This document shows positions 1 through 9,467 of a stretch of 9,467 nucleotides of DNA, piece by piece. Below the pieces are notes generated by a model that was not told where the DNA came from, searched no databases, and saw only the letters and a list, made by a program, of their open reading frames with translations. A program made the position numbers and the translations under genes. This DNA comes from an uncultured Microbacteriaceae bacterium (lineage in GTDB: Bacteria; Actinomycetota; Actinomycetes; Actinomycetales; Microbacteriaceae). The first letter of the stretch is position 1, and each line of letters opens with the position of its first letter. The stretch is from NCBI GenBank assembly GCA_903882245.1, contig CAIRWJ010000259.1, positions 1 through 9,467 on the forward strand, read 5' to 3'.

Positions 1-1
1 C

Positions 2-754
2 TCTCAATCGGCGCCGGTGATAAATCCGGCCCCTGTGACTCCGTCCACTCCCGCCGCTCCTGCGGCCGTTGTTGCCGAACCTGAAGTTGTGGCGCCGGTT
101 ACATCGGTTGTCGCGCCCGTTGCCGTCACGGCGCCGGTGGCGTCAAACGTCGAGCCAGGGACATTGGCCGAAATCCTCGACGTGTGGCCCGCGATCCTTG
201 AAGACCTCGAGTCGTCGAAGGGCTCGTGGGTTGTCGTGAACTCGGCCCGCCCGGTGGTTTTGGAAGGGGACGTGCTCACACTCGAATTCTCTGAGCACAT
301 GTGGGTTGATCGCTTCAAAGAGAAACCGACGAGTGGCAAAGCCGTATTCGAAGATCTGCGCGAGGCGATCCTGGGCGCACTCGGAGTGCGCCTCCGATTC
401 GTTCCGCGCCTCGGCACGATGCCAGGTACGAGTTTGACAGCACCCGTGACACCCGTCTCGTCGGTCCCGATTGAACCGGTGGCGCCCGCCGTTGAGAGCC
501 TTGTAGAGACCCCTGATGACGACGCCCCGACAACCAAGATGGAGCCCGTCGAAATCCCCGAAACCGTCGTGGCCAAAGAAGTGTCAACTGAATCGGTAGA
601 ACGCCGTGGCGAATCCGTAATCCGCGAAATGCTCGGAGCGACGCTGATTGCCAACATAGATGACGCGTCAACACCGCACGCCCGCACCGCACCGGCCGAT
701 GACACTCCTGCAATCTTTGACATCGACCCGACGCCGCGTGAGGGCGACCAATAA
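2..754 (+). CDS. dnaX: DNA polymerase III subunit gamma/tau, C-terminal part (partial)
   Basis: This is the 3' end of the clamp-loader subunit gene; the reading frame is open to the left window edge (codons from base 2), so the ATPase domain lies outside. A Pro/Ala/Val-rich linker comes first. A folded block follows at about 164-409, beginning [15 protein letters not shown] and containing [21 protein letters not shown], which resembles the actinobacterial DnaX domain III/C-terminal region (typical pattern: W-P-x-I-L, then a short beta-rich segment). A second acidic, proline-rich linker leads to a short conserved tail at about 617-661 ([17 protein letters not shown]), which resembles the terminal motif of actinobacterial DnaX. 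The gene ends with TAA two bases before recR, the classic dnaX-recR arrangement, so the two are probably co-transcribed. The identification rests on the C-terminal pattern plus the recR neighbour, since no Walker motif is in view. Confidence 0.88.
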   Translation, partial: SQSAPVINPAPVTPSTPAAPAAVVAEPEVVAPVTSVVAPVAVTAPVASNVEPGTLAEILDVWPAILEDLESSKGSWVVVNSARPVVLEGDVLTLEFSEHMWVDRFKEKPTSGKAVFEDLREAILGALGVRLRFVPRLGTMPGTSLTAPVTPVSSVPIEPVAPAVESLVETPDDDAPTTKMEPVEIPETVVAKEVSTESVERRGESVIREMLGATLIANIDDASTPHARTAPADDTPAIFDIDPTPREGDQ

Positions 755-756
755 CG

Positions 757-1359
757 ATGTACGAGGGCATACTTCAAGAACTGATTGACGAATTCGGCCG
801 GCTTCCGGGCATCGGACCGAAATCGGCGCAACGCATCGCGTTCCACATCATCCAAACGGAATCGTTTGACCCTGCTCGTCTTGCGGAACTTCTTCGAACC
901 GTAAGGGATAGTGTCAAATTCTGTGTCACGTGCGGAAACGTGTCCCAAGACGCCGAATGCGCGATTTGCCGTGACCCACGGCGTCGACGTGATCAGATTT
1001 GCGTTGTTGAAGAAGCTAAAGACGTCGTTGCAATCGAGCGGACCCGAGAATTCACGGGCCTGTACCACGTGCTGGGTGGTGCGATCAGTCCCATTGACGG
1101 AATTGGTCCCGATCAGCTCCGCATCGCACCGTTGTTGGAAAGACTCCGGGACACATCGATCACCGAGATCATCCTCGCCACCGACCCGAACGTCGAAGGC
1201 GAAGCAACCGCTACCTATTTGTCGCGACTGATCGGACCGCTGGGAATGATTGTGTCACGACTCGCGAGCGGATTGCCCGTCGGCGGCGACCTCGAGTACG
1301 CCGATGAAATCACACTGGGTCGGGCCTTTGAGGGTCGCACTCGAATAATCCAGCCCTAA
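757..1359 (+). CDS. recR: Recombination mediator protein RecR
   Basis: RecR acts with RecF and RecO to load RecA onto gapped DNA during recombinational repair. The 200-residue product is the usual family length. In order it shows a helix-hairpin-helix near residues 14-31 ([18 protein letters not shown]) and a four-cysteine zinc finger (C56, C59, C68, C71). The Toprim domain follows, with ICVVEE at 81-86 and [12 protein letters not shown] at 141-152, and then a conserved [12 protein letters not shown] segment at 172-183. ATG 757 is chosen because it gives the canonical MYEG-x-L N-terminus. A GAGGG at 740-744, inside the end of dnaX, is a somewhat distant ribosome binding site, so translational coupling to dnaX across the 2-bp gap is likely. 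Nothing is missing or unusual. Confidence 0.97.
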   Translation: MYEGILQELIDEFGRLPGIGPKSAQRIAFHIIQTESFDPARLAELLRTVRDSVKFCVTCGNVSQDAECAICRDPRRRRDQICVVEEAKDVVAIERTREFTGLYHVLGGAISPIDGIGPDQLRIAPLLERLRDTSITEIILATDPNVEGEATATYLSRLIGPLGMIVSRLASGLPVGGDLEYADEITLGRAFEGRTRIIQP

Positions 1360-1366
1360 ATTTGGA

Positions 1367-1372
1367 TAGAAT
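1367..1372 (+). promoter_or_regulatory. Possible -10 hexamer upstream of lysC
   Basis: The 75-bp gap between recR and lysC contains TAGAAT (fits TANNNT). A transcript from it would start near 1379 and have a leader of about 55 nt. No convincing -35 element is seen 16-18 bp upstream. A perfect 8-bp palindrome CCAATTGG sits at 1377-1384, right at the predicted start point. The gap is too short for a lysine riboswitch and shows no such fold. lysC could equally be read through from dnaX-recR, so this is tentative. Confidence 0.3.
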
Positions 1373-1434
1373 TTCCCCAATTGGTGGGCAACGACGCGAC
1401 CGCCTTCGTCTGACCCTCGAACGAGAGAAAACCC

Positions 1435-2696
1435 GTGTCCCTCATTGTGCAAAAGTTTGGTGGCTCTTCGGTCGCTGATGCTGAAAGCATCATGCGCGTG
1501 GCCCGTCGAATCGTTGCGACACGTGAGTCGGGACATGATGTCGTCGTCGCAGTATCTGCGATGGGGGACACCACCGACGAACTCGTCGACCTCGCCCATC
1601 AGATCACCGATTCGCCCGACCCGCGCGAACTCGACATGCTCCTCACCACGGGCGAGCGAATCTCGATGGCGCTGCTGGCGATGGCGATCAAAAGTCTTGG
1701 ACACGAAGCGCGCTCGTACACGGGAAGTCAAGCAGGAATGATGACGACAGCACAGCATGGAGCTGCTCGAATCGTTGATGTGTCCCCCGATCGAATCCGT
1801 GAAGCTCTTGACGACGGCGCAATCGCCATCGTTGCTGGCTTCCAGGGATTCAACCGCGATTCCAAGGACATCACGACTCTTGGCCGAGGGGGGAGTGACA
1901 CGACAGCGGTCGCCCTCGCGGCGGCACTTGACGCCGAAGTGTGTGAAATCTATACGGATGTTGACGGTGTTTTTAGCGCTGATCCGCGAATTGTGCCCAA
2001 GGCGCACAAAGTTGACCGTGTCACGTTTGAAGAGATGTTGGAACTCGCCGCCGCAGGCGCCAAAGTATTGCATATTCGCGCCGTCGAATACGCGCGTCGG
2101 CACGGTGTGACCATTCACGTCCGTTCGAGTTTTGCGGACACAGAAGGTACGTTCGTCATTGCAGATAGGGGAGAAAACATGGAAGAACCCATCATCACCG
2201 GTGTTGCCGGCGACCTGTCCGAGGCCAAAATCACCGTCATCGGCGTCCCCGATATTCCCGGTAAAGCCGCAGAGATCTTCACCATCGTTGCGGGCACCGG
2301 AGCGAACATTGACATGATTGTGCAAAACGTGTCGGCTCAGGCCACCGCCCTGACCGATATCTCGTTCACACTTCCCAAAACCGATGGCGAAAAGACCCTC
2401 CAAGCGCTTCGCGCCGCCCAGGATAAGGTCGGCTTCAGCGAAGTCGCTTTCGACGACAACATCGGCAAACTCTCTGTCGTCGGTGGCGGTATGCGCACCA
2501 ACGCCGGCGTATCGGCACAACTTTTCACTGCACTGTTTGAGGCCGGCATCAATATGGAAATGATCTCGACCTCAGAGATTCGTATCTCTGTCATCACGCG
2601 CGGCGAGGACCTCACGCGTGCCATGCAGGTCGTGCACACCGCGTTCGGGCTCGACGGAGACGTCGAGGCCGTGGTCTACGCGGGAACGGGCCGATA

Positions 2697-2697
<1 letters not shown>
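1435..2697 (+). CDS. lysC: Aspartate kinase (aspartokinase, alpha subunit)
   Basis: It phosphorylates L-aspartate with ATP to give 4-aspartyl phosphate, the committed step to lysine, threonine and methionine. The 420-residue length matches the actinobacterial two-subunit type (C. glutamicum LysC is close in length). The kinase domain shows KFGGSSV at 7-13, TTGERIS at 71-77, the GRGGSDTTA nucleotide/substrate loop at 150-158 and [15 protein letters not shown] at 171-185. Two ACT regulatory domains follow at about 265-345 and 347-415, where end-product feedback would act. The GTG start is chosen because it gives [13 protein letters not shown], the standard family N-terminus; a weak GAGAG site lies at 1423-1427. 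The stop TAA shares its last A with the ATG of asd, so lysC and asd form a coupled pair. An internal start at codon 249 probably yields a beta subunit. Confidence 0.97.
2167..2181 (+). promoter_or_regulatory. lysC: Internal ribosome binding site and start of aspartokinase beta subunit
   Basis: Inside lysC, AGGGGAG at 2167-2173 stands five bases before an in-frame ATG at 2179-2181 (Met249, sequence MEEPIITGV). It is a stronger Shine-Dalgarno match than the one before the full-length start. The product would span 2179-2697, 172 residues holding both ACT domains. In C. glutamicum and B. subtilis aspartokinase, an in-frame internal start at the equivalent place gives the separate beta subunit of the alpha2beta2 enzyme; applying this here is an inference from position and motif. 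Confidence 0.8.
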
Positions 2698-4534
<1,837 letters not shown>

Positions 4535-4540
4535 AAATTC

Positions 4541-4546
4541 AGCCTA
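4541..4546 (-). promoter_or_regulatory. Candidate -10 hexamer for the TauE/SafE permease
   Basis: Read on the minus strand, TAGGCT is followed by six bases and then the GTG start at 4534. This spacing places the transcription start at or next to the start codon, as in the leaderless transcripts common in actinobacteria. The AGG in it could instead be part of a Shine-Dalgarno (AGTAGG, 4543-4548), so the two readings compete. Confidence 0.45.
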
Positions 4547-4556
4547 CTGGCGCGGA

Positions 4557-4562
4557 TAGGAT
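4557..4562 (+). promoter_or_regulatory. Candidate -10 hexamer for mqo
   Basis: TAGGAT is followed by six bases and then the GTG start of mqo at 4569, the same geometry as the opposing permease promoter. Any -35 box would lie over the first codons of the permease gene; no clear TTGACA-like match is seen there. AGGA at 4558-4561 could alternatively serve as the ribosome binding site, at a spacing of seven bases. Confidence 0.45.
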
Positions 4563-4568
4563 GGATGG

Positions 4569-6038
4569 GTGACCAAGATTGTTGACGTCGTCCTCGTAGG
4601 TGGGGGCATCATGAGTGCCACGCTTGGTTCGCTTCTTCGGAGGCTCGAGCCCAACTGGACCATTTCGTTGTTCGAGCGCGGTCCCGGACTTGCCCCCGAA
4701 TCCTCGGACCCCTGGAATAACGCTGGTACAGGCCACTCGGCATTGTGCGAATTGAATTACACGCCAGAACAGCCAGACGGCAGCGTCGTGACGACGGGTG
4801 CAATCAAGGTCAACGAAGAATTCCAGTTGTCGCGAGAGTATTGGTCCGCGTTGGTTAATGACGGAACAATCCCGGACCCGTCTTCGTTTCTCGTCCCCGT
4901 TCCGCACATGTCGTTCGTGTGGGGCGCTGACAATGTCGCGTATCTCAAGACCCGTTACGAAGCGTTGAAAAATCACCCCCTTTTCCCGGGAGCGGAATTC
5001 ACGGATGACCCAAAAGTCATTCACCAGTGGGCTCCTCTTGTCATGCCCGGTCGATCGAAATCCGAGCTGGTGGCGGCGACGCGTTTTCAGAACGGCACCG
5101 ATATTGACTTCGGCGCGCTGACAAAAATTCTTGTCGACTCGATTGCAGGCCCCAAGACCGAGGTTCATGTCAATCATTCGGTTCGATCGATTCGACGTCG
5201 CAAGGACGGTTTGTGGAACGTGGTTGTGCGTAATGAGATTGGTCGCACCCCGTCCACGGTTGTCGCCAAATTCGTGTTCGTTGGAGCCGGCGGTCATGCC
5301 CTCAACCTCTTGCAGCGCGCTGGTATCCCCGAAGTTCGAGGCTATGCGGGATTCCCCGTGTCCGGGCAGTTTTACCGATGCGATAACCCCGAGGTCGTCG
5401 CCCGGCACAACGCGAAGGTCTACGGCAAATCGGCGGCTGGCGCCCCACCGATGTCTGTTCCTCACCTTGACACTCGTGTTGTTGATGGCCAGTCGAGCCT
5501 GCTCTTTGGTCCTTACGCGGGATTCACGCCCAAATTCCTCAAGGCGGGATCGTGGTGGGACCTTCCCCGCTCGATTCGCTTCGGGAACATCATCCCGATG
5601 CTCGCGGTTGCATTAACAAACCTCGGTCTCATCAAGTACCTCGCGACCGAGGTTTTTGCAGGACGCGCTAAGCGCATGGCAGCGTTACGGGAATACTTTC
5701 CCAAGGCAAACCCCGCTGACTGGTATGGATATTCCGCAGGGCAGCGCGTTCAGGTCATCGCCAAAGATGCCGACAAGGGCGGTGTCCTGAAGTTTGGTAC
5801 CGAAGTGGTTTCCCACGCCGACGGATCAATTGCCGGGCTTCTCGGTGCCTCGCCGGGGGCGTCCACGGCGGTCGCCGCGATGCTCAACGTTCTCGCAACC
5901 TGCTTCCCGTCCAAGATGTCCTCGTGGGGCACAAAGATCTCTGCGCTCGTTCCGTCTTATGGAACGGCACTTGCAACCGATTCTGCCGCCGCACGCGCCT
6001 CACTGAAGCGCACGGCCGCCGTCCTCGGTATTCGCTAG
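4569..6038 (+). CDS. mqo: Malate:quinone oxidoreductase
   Basis: This FAD-dependent peripheral membrane enzyme oxidises L-malate to oxaloacetate and passes electrons to the quinone pool, linking the TCA cycle to respiration. The 489-residue length matches the family (about 490-500). The N-terminal FAD-binding loop reads VVLVGGGIMSATLG at residues 7-20. Other blocks characteristic of Mqo are NNAGTGHSALCELNYTP (50-66), FVGAGGHALNLLQRAGIPE in the middle, LLFGPYAGFTPKFLK and the C-terminal GASPGASTAV (quinone/FAD region). GTG 4569 is the only start that leaves the FAD loop at its usual distance from the N-terminus; the two nearby ATGs (4561, 4565) are out of frame. It is probably expressed alone from the short divergent region. 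Its last 39 bp overlap the convergent FN3 gene, and no hairpin terminator is visible after the TAG stop. Confidence 0.97.
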   Translation: MTKIVDVVLVGGGIMSATLGSLLRRLEPNWTISLFERGPGLAPESSDPWNNAGTGHSALCELNYTPEQPDGSVVTTGAIKVNEEFQLSREYWSALVNDGTIPDPSSFLVPVPHMSFVWGADNVAYLKTRYEALKNHPLFPGAEFTDDPKVIHQWAPLVMPGRSKSELVAATRFQNGTDIDFGALTKILVDSIAGPKTEVHVNHSVRSIRRRKDGLWNVVVRNEIGRTPSTVVAKFVFVGAGGHALNLLQRAGIPEVRGYAGFPVSGQFYRCDNPEVVARHNAKVYGKSAAGAPPMSVPHLDTRVVDGQSSLLFGPYAGFTPKFLKAGSWWDLPRSIRFGNIIPMLAVALTNLGLIKYLATEVFAGRAKRMAALREYFPKANPADWYGYSAGQRVQVIAKDADKGGVLKFGTEVVSHADGSIAGLLGASPGASTAVAAMLNVLATCFPSKMSSWGTKISALVPSYGTALATDSAAARASLKRTAAVLGIR

Positions 6039-9000
6039 TTTCTTTGCCCGGGCGATCCACGTAACCTGCGATGGCGCCGATTCACCCCGGACTGTGACGG
6101 TAATCACGCGGACGTATAGACCGCTACGGCTTGGTTTCCGCAACTCAACCCTTGGGGTGGCCGAACGGGAATCGGGCCATACAGTGAACCCCCGGTCTTT
6201 GTATTTGCTCGTGTGCACAATGAAATCGATGACAGGCGCCCCACCGGAATCCCCAACTCGCCATCCCACGGTGACGTGTTTTCGCGTTGCACTAATGACG
6301 GCGACATCGACCGGCGCGTTTGGCGGACGGACGACTGGTGGTGGGTCCACGAACGGAGGATCCACAATGGGTGGGTCTACGACTGGTGGGTCTACGACTG
6401 GTGGGTCTACGACTGGTGGGTCTACGACTGGTGGGTCTACGACTGGTGGGTCTACGACTGGTGGGTCTACGACTGGTGGGTCTAGCATGGGCGGTTCTAC
6501 GACGGGTCGCGAGATTGGCGTCACAAATGCAGATTGTTGCGCGACGCTTTCACCAACGGCATTGACCGCCGCAACGGTTATGCGATATTCGACACCGTTG
6601 GTGAGTCCGGGCACTGAAGCACTCGTGATGGGGCTATCGAATTCTGCAATGGCGACGGTCTCCCTCCAGATGCGAATGCGATAACCAGTAATGGGGTCTC
6701 CGCCGTCGTTCGATGATGCAGACCAATTGAGTTCCACACCACCGTCGGTCGGGGTGGTATTCAGCAATGTCGGTGGATCGGGAACAGTAGCCGGAGTGAC
6801 GAGAGCCGATTCTGACGCGACGCTGTCGCCGACGGAATTGATGGCGCTGACTGAAACCGAATAGGTGGTTCCGTTTTCAAGCCCTTGAATTGAGTACGGC
6901 GATTCCGTGGTGATGAAACTTGTTGGCTGTTGGTTGCCTGCTCGAACCTGCACTCGATAGCCGGTGATGGGGTCTCCGCCGTCGTTGACTGGAGCGTCCC
7001 ATGCGACATTCGCCGCTGAATCTTGCCTGCGGGCGGTAATCGTGAGAGGCGGCCCGGGAACCGTCGCGGGTGTTACCTCAGTGGATTCGGACGCGACACT
7101 ATCGCCGACAGAATTGATGGCGCTGACTGAAACCGAATAGGTGGTTCCGTTTTCAAGCCCTCGAATTGAGTAAGGTGATCCCGCGGTGACGAAACGCGTT
7201 GGTGGTTCGTTGCCCTTCCTTACCCGCACTAGATAGCCGGTGATGGGGTCCCCGCCGTCGTTGACTGGTGCGTCCCATGCCACGTCAGCCCCTTGATTCT
7301 GCCGCAGGGCGTTAATTGTGAGAGGTGGGTCGGGAACCGTCGCGGGTGTAACGAGGGCCGAATCGGACGCGACGCTCTCACCAACAGTATTGACCGAAGT
7401 CACAAAAACCCGATACTCCGTACCGTTATTCAGTCCAGCCATAACAATGCTCGTACTGGTCGTCTCGACCTCAGTAACGACGACGGACTCCCTCCAGATG
7501 CGAACGTGATACCCGGTGATGGGGTCTCCGCCGTCGTTGACTGGTGCGGTCCATGAGACTCCCGCCCCTGAATTCCTCCGCAGGGCAGTAATCGTGCTAG
7601 GCGCATCGGGAACAGTAGCCGGAGTGATGAGAGCCGATTCTGACGCGACGCTGTCACCGACCGAATTGATGGCGTTGACCGAAATGGAGTAAGTGGTTCC
7701 GTTCTCGAGTCCCCGAATTGCGTAAGGCGATTCCGTGGCAATGAATCGTGTTGGCGGTTCGTTGCCCTTCCTCACCTGCACGCGGTAGCCGGTAATGGGG
7801 TCTCCGCCGTCGTTCAACGGTCCATCCCATGCGATTTCCGCCCCGTGATCTCGTCGCAGGGCAGTGATCGCACGAGGCGCATCGGGAACAGTAGCTGGAG
7901 TGACGTACGCGTGATCTGATGGCCCGCCAGTCCCGACCGTGTTCGTCGCGGAGACGACGATCGCGTACATCACACCGTTGGTGAGATCGTCGAGCGTGAT
8001 GGAGGTGTCGGAGGTAGTCGACTCCGAGACAATGTTTGGCCCCCGCGTCACACGGACGAGGTAGGAAACAACGTCGTCTCCACCGTTATCCGTCGGTGGT
8101 GTCCAGACGACGACAGCACCGCGGTTTGATCTGTGTGCCGAGTCGATTCGAGGTGTCGACGGTGTCGTCGCGGGCGTCACAGAAGCGCTCGGTGCGGAGG
8201 GCTTTGATGCTCCTACTGTGTTGTGCGCAACAACCTGAATTGTTTGCGAAATCCCATTGGGTAATCCGGAAATGGTGCAAGTTTCTGCGGTCGACTCGCA
8301 TGTTTTCCCGCTGGGGGATGCCGTCGCACGGTAACCCGTGATCGGCACACCACCGTCGCCACGAGGTGTCCACGTCACCGTGACGGCGGTATTGCCTCGT
8401 GTCACGAGCGGGGTCGTTGGCGCATCCGGAACTGTCCTCGGCATACCGGAGGTCAGTGTTGCCTGGCTTACCCCGGCGGCAGAGCGTGCGACAACCGAGA
8501 TCGAGTAGGTGGTTCCGTTGTTCAAGCCTCGAATTGTGCACGTGGTTCCGCTTGATGAACACGACGCCGAAGAGGCTCCGGCGCTAGCGGACACGGTGTA
8601 TTCGAGAATTGGTTCGACTGACCCACCGGAATTCCATGCGACGATCAGCGACGAGTCCGATTCTTGGATTCCCGTGATGACAGGCGCATTTGGTTCGGGT
8701 GCAACGGTAAAGGTCTCGACACCCCGTGTTCCCGCGAAACCGGCGCCGAGTGTCCCGTTGGACAACCACAGTGACGTTGCCGAGAATCCCGCGCTGAGCT
8801 GCGTCGTTCCTAGTCGACGCAAATCGGTCAGTCGAAACGATGCAATCCGCGGTCCTGCTGGGCTGTCGGTCGTCGCGTACAACGTTCCGGTTGAGTCGTC
8901 GACCACAAGATTGCGCGCCCCGATTTCACCAGTGTTCAAGGTCGCCGATCCGATCACTGTTTGGGTCGGGATATCAATCGCCGTGATTCGACCAGGAGTT

Positions 9001-9467
9001 GCATCAGTTCCCAAATAGGCGGTATTCCCCACCACAACCGGATCCATCAACGTCGGCGTCTCCGCGGGAAGTGCCACCACCGAGCCGACAACAAGTTTGT
9101 TCCGCGTGACGGAGACCAATTTGATCGGATTCGTGTTGACCGCCGCGAGTAAATCGCTGCCGTTTGCTATGAATGCGGTGATCTCTTTGAGACCCGTTGC
9201 CAGTTTGGAACTGTATTCCATGTTTCCGGTGGAGGTGTCGAACTTCATGACCTTTGCCGGATTTTGGTTGGTACCGATGATGTAGGAGTCTGCGGCTGAG
9301 TTGAACGCCAACGCGCGAATGAGCGTCTCGTCGGATGCCAGTGTTCGGCTCGAGATTCGAGTCCCGGTCGCCAAATCAAATGTGGTGATTCGGTTTCCCA
9401 AACCCGTCCGGCGGCTGCTAAAAACAGCCACGTTGGTCAGTGGTGAATAGAGACCTGCTATCGACCC
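6000..9467 (-). CDS. Large beta-propeller-like / fibronectin type III repeat protein (N-terminus outside window)
   Basis: The frame is open to the right edge: 12 codons (GSIAGLYSPLTN) precede the GTG at 9431, so that GTG need not be the true start and any signal peptide is out of view. The visible 1155 residues fall into blocks. At 9467-8691, repeated short beta-strand motifs (RITTFDLATG, VMKFDTSTGN, RITAIDIPTQ, LVVDDSTGTLYATT) suggest propeller blades. At 8690-6513 are eight tandem FN3 domains (8690-8430, 8429-8163, 8162-7887, 7886-7611, 7610-7335, 7334-7059, 7058-6783, 6782-6513). At 6512-6321 is a Pro-rich linker with repeated DPPVV. At 6320-6048 is a ninth, divergent FN3 domain, then a short polar tail. 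Domains 1 and 2 each carry a cysteine pair seven residues apart (CSSSGTTC, CESTAETC), fitting a disulfide outside the cell. No LPxTG or C-terminal membrane anchor is present. A secreted or envelope-associated adhesin or carbohydrate-binding role is plausible, but no specific function can be assigned. Confidence 0.88.
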   Translation of the reverse strand, partial: GSIAGLYSPLTNVAVFSSRRTGLGNRITTFDLATGTRISSRTLASDETLIRALAFNSAADSYIIGTNQNPAKVMKFDTSTGNMEYSSKLATGLKEITAFIANGSDLLAAVNTNPIKLVSVTRNKLVVGSVVALPAETPTLMDPVVVGNTAYLGTDATPGRITAIDIPTQTVIGSATLNTGEIGARNLVVDDSTGTLYATTDSPAGPRIASFRLTDLRRLGTTQLSAGFSATSLWLSNGTLGAGFAGTRGVETFTVAPEPNAPVITGIQESDSSLIVAWNSGGSVEPILEYTVSASAGASSASCSSSGTTCTIRGLNNGTTYSISVVARSAAGVSQATLTSGMPRTVPDAPTTPLVTRGNTAVTVTWTPRGDGGVPITGYRATASPSGKTCESTAETCTISGLPNGISQTIQVVAHNTVGASKPSAPSASVTPATTPSTPRIDSAHRSNRGAVVVWTPPTDNGGDDVVSYLVRVTRGPNIVSESTTSDTSITLDDLTNGVMYAIVVSATNTVGTGGPSDHAYVTPATVPDAPRAITALRRDHGAEIAWDGPLNDGGDPITGYRVQVRKGNEPPTRFIATESPYAIRGLENGTTYSISVNAINSVGDSVASESALITPATVPDAPSTITALRRNSGAGVSWTAPVNDGGDPITGYHVRIWRESVVVTEVETTSTSIVMAGLNNGTEYRVFVTSVNTVGESVASDSALVTPATVPDPPLTINALRQNQGADVAWDAPVNDGGDPITGYLVRVRKGNEPPTRFVTAGSPYSIRGLENGTTYSVSVSAINSVGDSVASESTEVTPATVPGPPLTITARRQDSAANVAWDAPVNDGGDPITGYRVQVRAGNQQPTSFITTESPYSIQGLENGTTYSVSVSAINSVGDSVASESALVTPATVPDPPTLLNTTPTDGGVELNWSASSNDGGDPITGYRIRIWRETVAIAEFDSPITSASVPGLTNGVEYRITVAAVNAVGESVAQQSAFVTPISRPVVEPPMLDPPVVDPPVVDPPVVDPPVVDPPVVDPPVVDPPVVDPPIVDPPFVDPPPVVRPPNAPVDVAVISATRKHVTVGWRVGDSGGAPVIDFIVHTSKYKDRGFTVWPDSRSATPRVELRKPSRSGLYVRVITVTVRGESAPSQVTWIARAKKLANTEDGGRALQ
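6341..6505 (-). repeat. 15-bp minisatellite encoding a VVDPP repeat linker
   Basis: Seven perfect tandem copies of GTGGGTCTACGACTG (+ strand) occupy 6371-6475. Two degenerate copies lie on each side (6341-6370 and 6476-6505). On the coding (minus) strand each unit gives VVDPP, producing a stiff, acidic, proline-rich spacer between FN3 domains 8 and 9. The unit is a multiple of three, so gain or loss of copies changes linker length and not frame. Confidence 0.97.
6783..8162 (-). repeat. Tandem FN3-coding units with an exact 276-bp period
   Basis: Five consecutive FN3 units (domains 3-7) are each 92 codons long, starting at VTPAT-xP boundaries. Domains 4, 6 and 7 share GYxVxVRxGNxxPTxF and GLENGTTYSxSVxAINSVGDSVASES. 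Domain 5 instead resembles domain 8 (VRIWRE or IRIWRE and VNxVGESVA). At DNA level, 6835-6885 and 7111-7161 are identical over 51 bp, 276 bp apart, including synonymous positions, which indicates recent duplication or gene conversion. Confidence 0.93.

Noticed and set aside
4..1068. 354-codon open frame on the minus strand.
   Set aside because: It lies antisense to dnaX and recR, has a low-complexity Ser/Thr/Gly composition and no recognisable domain; it is a codon-bias shadow.
1360..1434. Lysine riboswitch or attenuator ahead of lysC.
   Set aside because: The gap is only 75 bp, far shorter than a lysine riboswitch, and shows only the short CCAATTGG palindrome and no terminator-like hairpin.
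1255..2520. 421-codon open frame on the minus strand.
   Set aside because: It is antisense to the clearly real lysC; the translation has no family pattern and reflects the mirror of biased codons.
6341..6505. CRISPR-like array.
   Set aside because: The 15-bp units are directly adjacent with no unique spacers, and they encode protein.
6094..6684. Plus-strand frame with GGSTT repeats, and a second with VYDWW repeats (6213-6485).
   Set aside because: These are the 15-bp minisatellite read on the wrong strand. The minus strand gives a continuous FN3 protein on both sides of the repeat.

Overview
The window looks like a compact chromosomal segment of an actinobacterium. It is moderately GC-rich, uses GTG starts often, and carries the order dnaX-recR-lysC-asd. 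From general knowledge that order is typical of Micrococcales, and Microbacteriaceae-like relatives are my best guess, though the sequence alone does not prove it. Genes are packed tightly: 2-bp and 34-bp gaps, a shared-base stop/start, and two convergent overlaps of 4 and 39 bp. No rRNA, tRNA, CRISPR, IS element or prophage gene was seen. No stretch over 300 bases lacks a gene.

Left part (1-3743, + strand): the 3' end of dnaX (clamp-loader tau/gamma subunit) is followed 2 bp later by recR (recombination mediator). Then come lysC (aspartokinase) and asd (aspartate-semialdehyde dehydrogenase), the first two steps from aspartate towards lysine, threonine and methionine. lysC holds a well-placed internal ribosome binding site for a separate regulatory (beta) subunit. 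asd carries an in-frame TGA at codon 9, exactly where the first glycine of the NADP-binding loop belongs, while the rest of the gene looks intact. This is the most notable anomaly in the window.

Middle part (3740-6038): a TauE/SafE-family membrane permease on the minus strand lies head-to-head with mqo (malate:quinone oxidoreductase) across only 34 bp. Each has a TANNNT hexamer exactly six bases before its GTG, suggesting back-to-back promoters with leaderless or nearly leaderless transcripts.

Right part (6000-9467, minus strand, N-terminus outside the window): a large, probably extracellular protein. It has a beta-propeller-like N-terminal part, eight tandem fibronectin type III domains, a Pro/Asp/Val repeat linker encoded by a perfect 15-bp minisatellite, and a ninth divergent FN3 domain. 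Several FN3 units repeat with an exact 276-bp period and stretches of identical DNA, pointing to recent duplication or gene conversion. No convincing new multi-gene system is visible. The regions worth checking are the interrupted asd, the paired promoters and the repeat-built surface protein.
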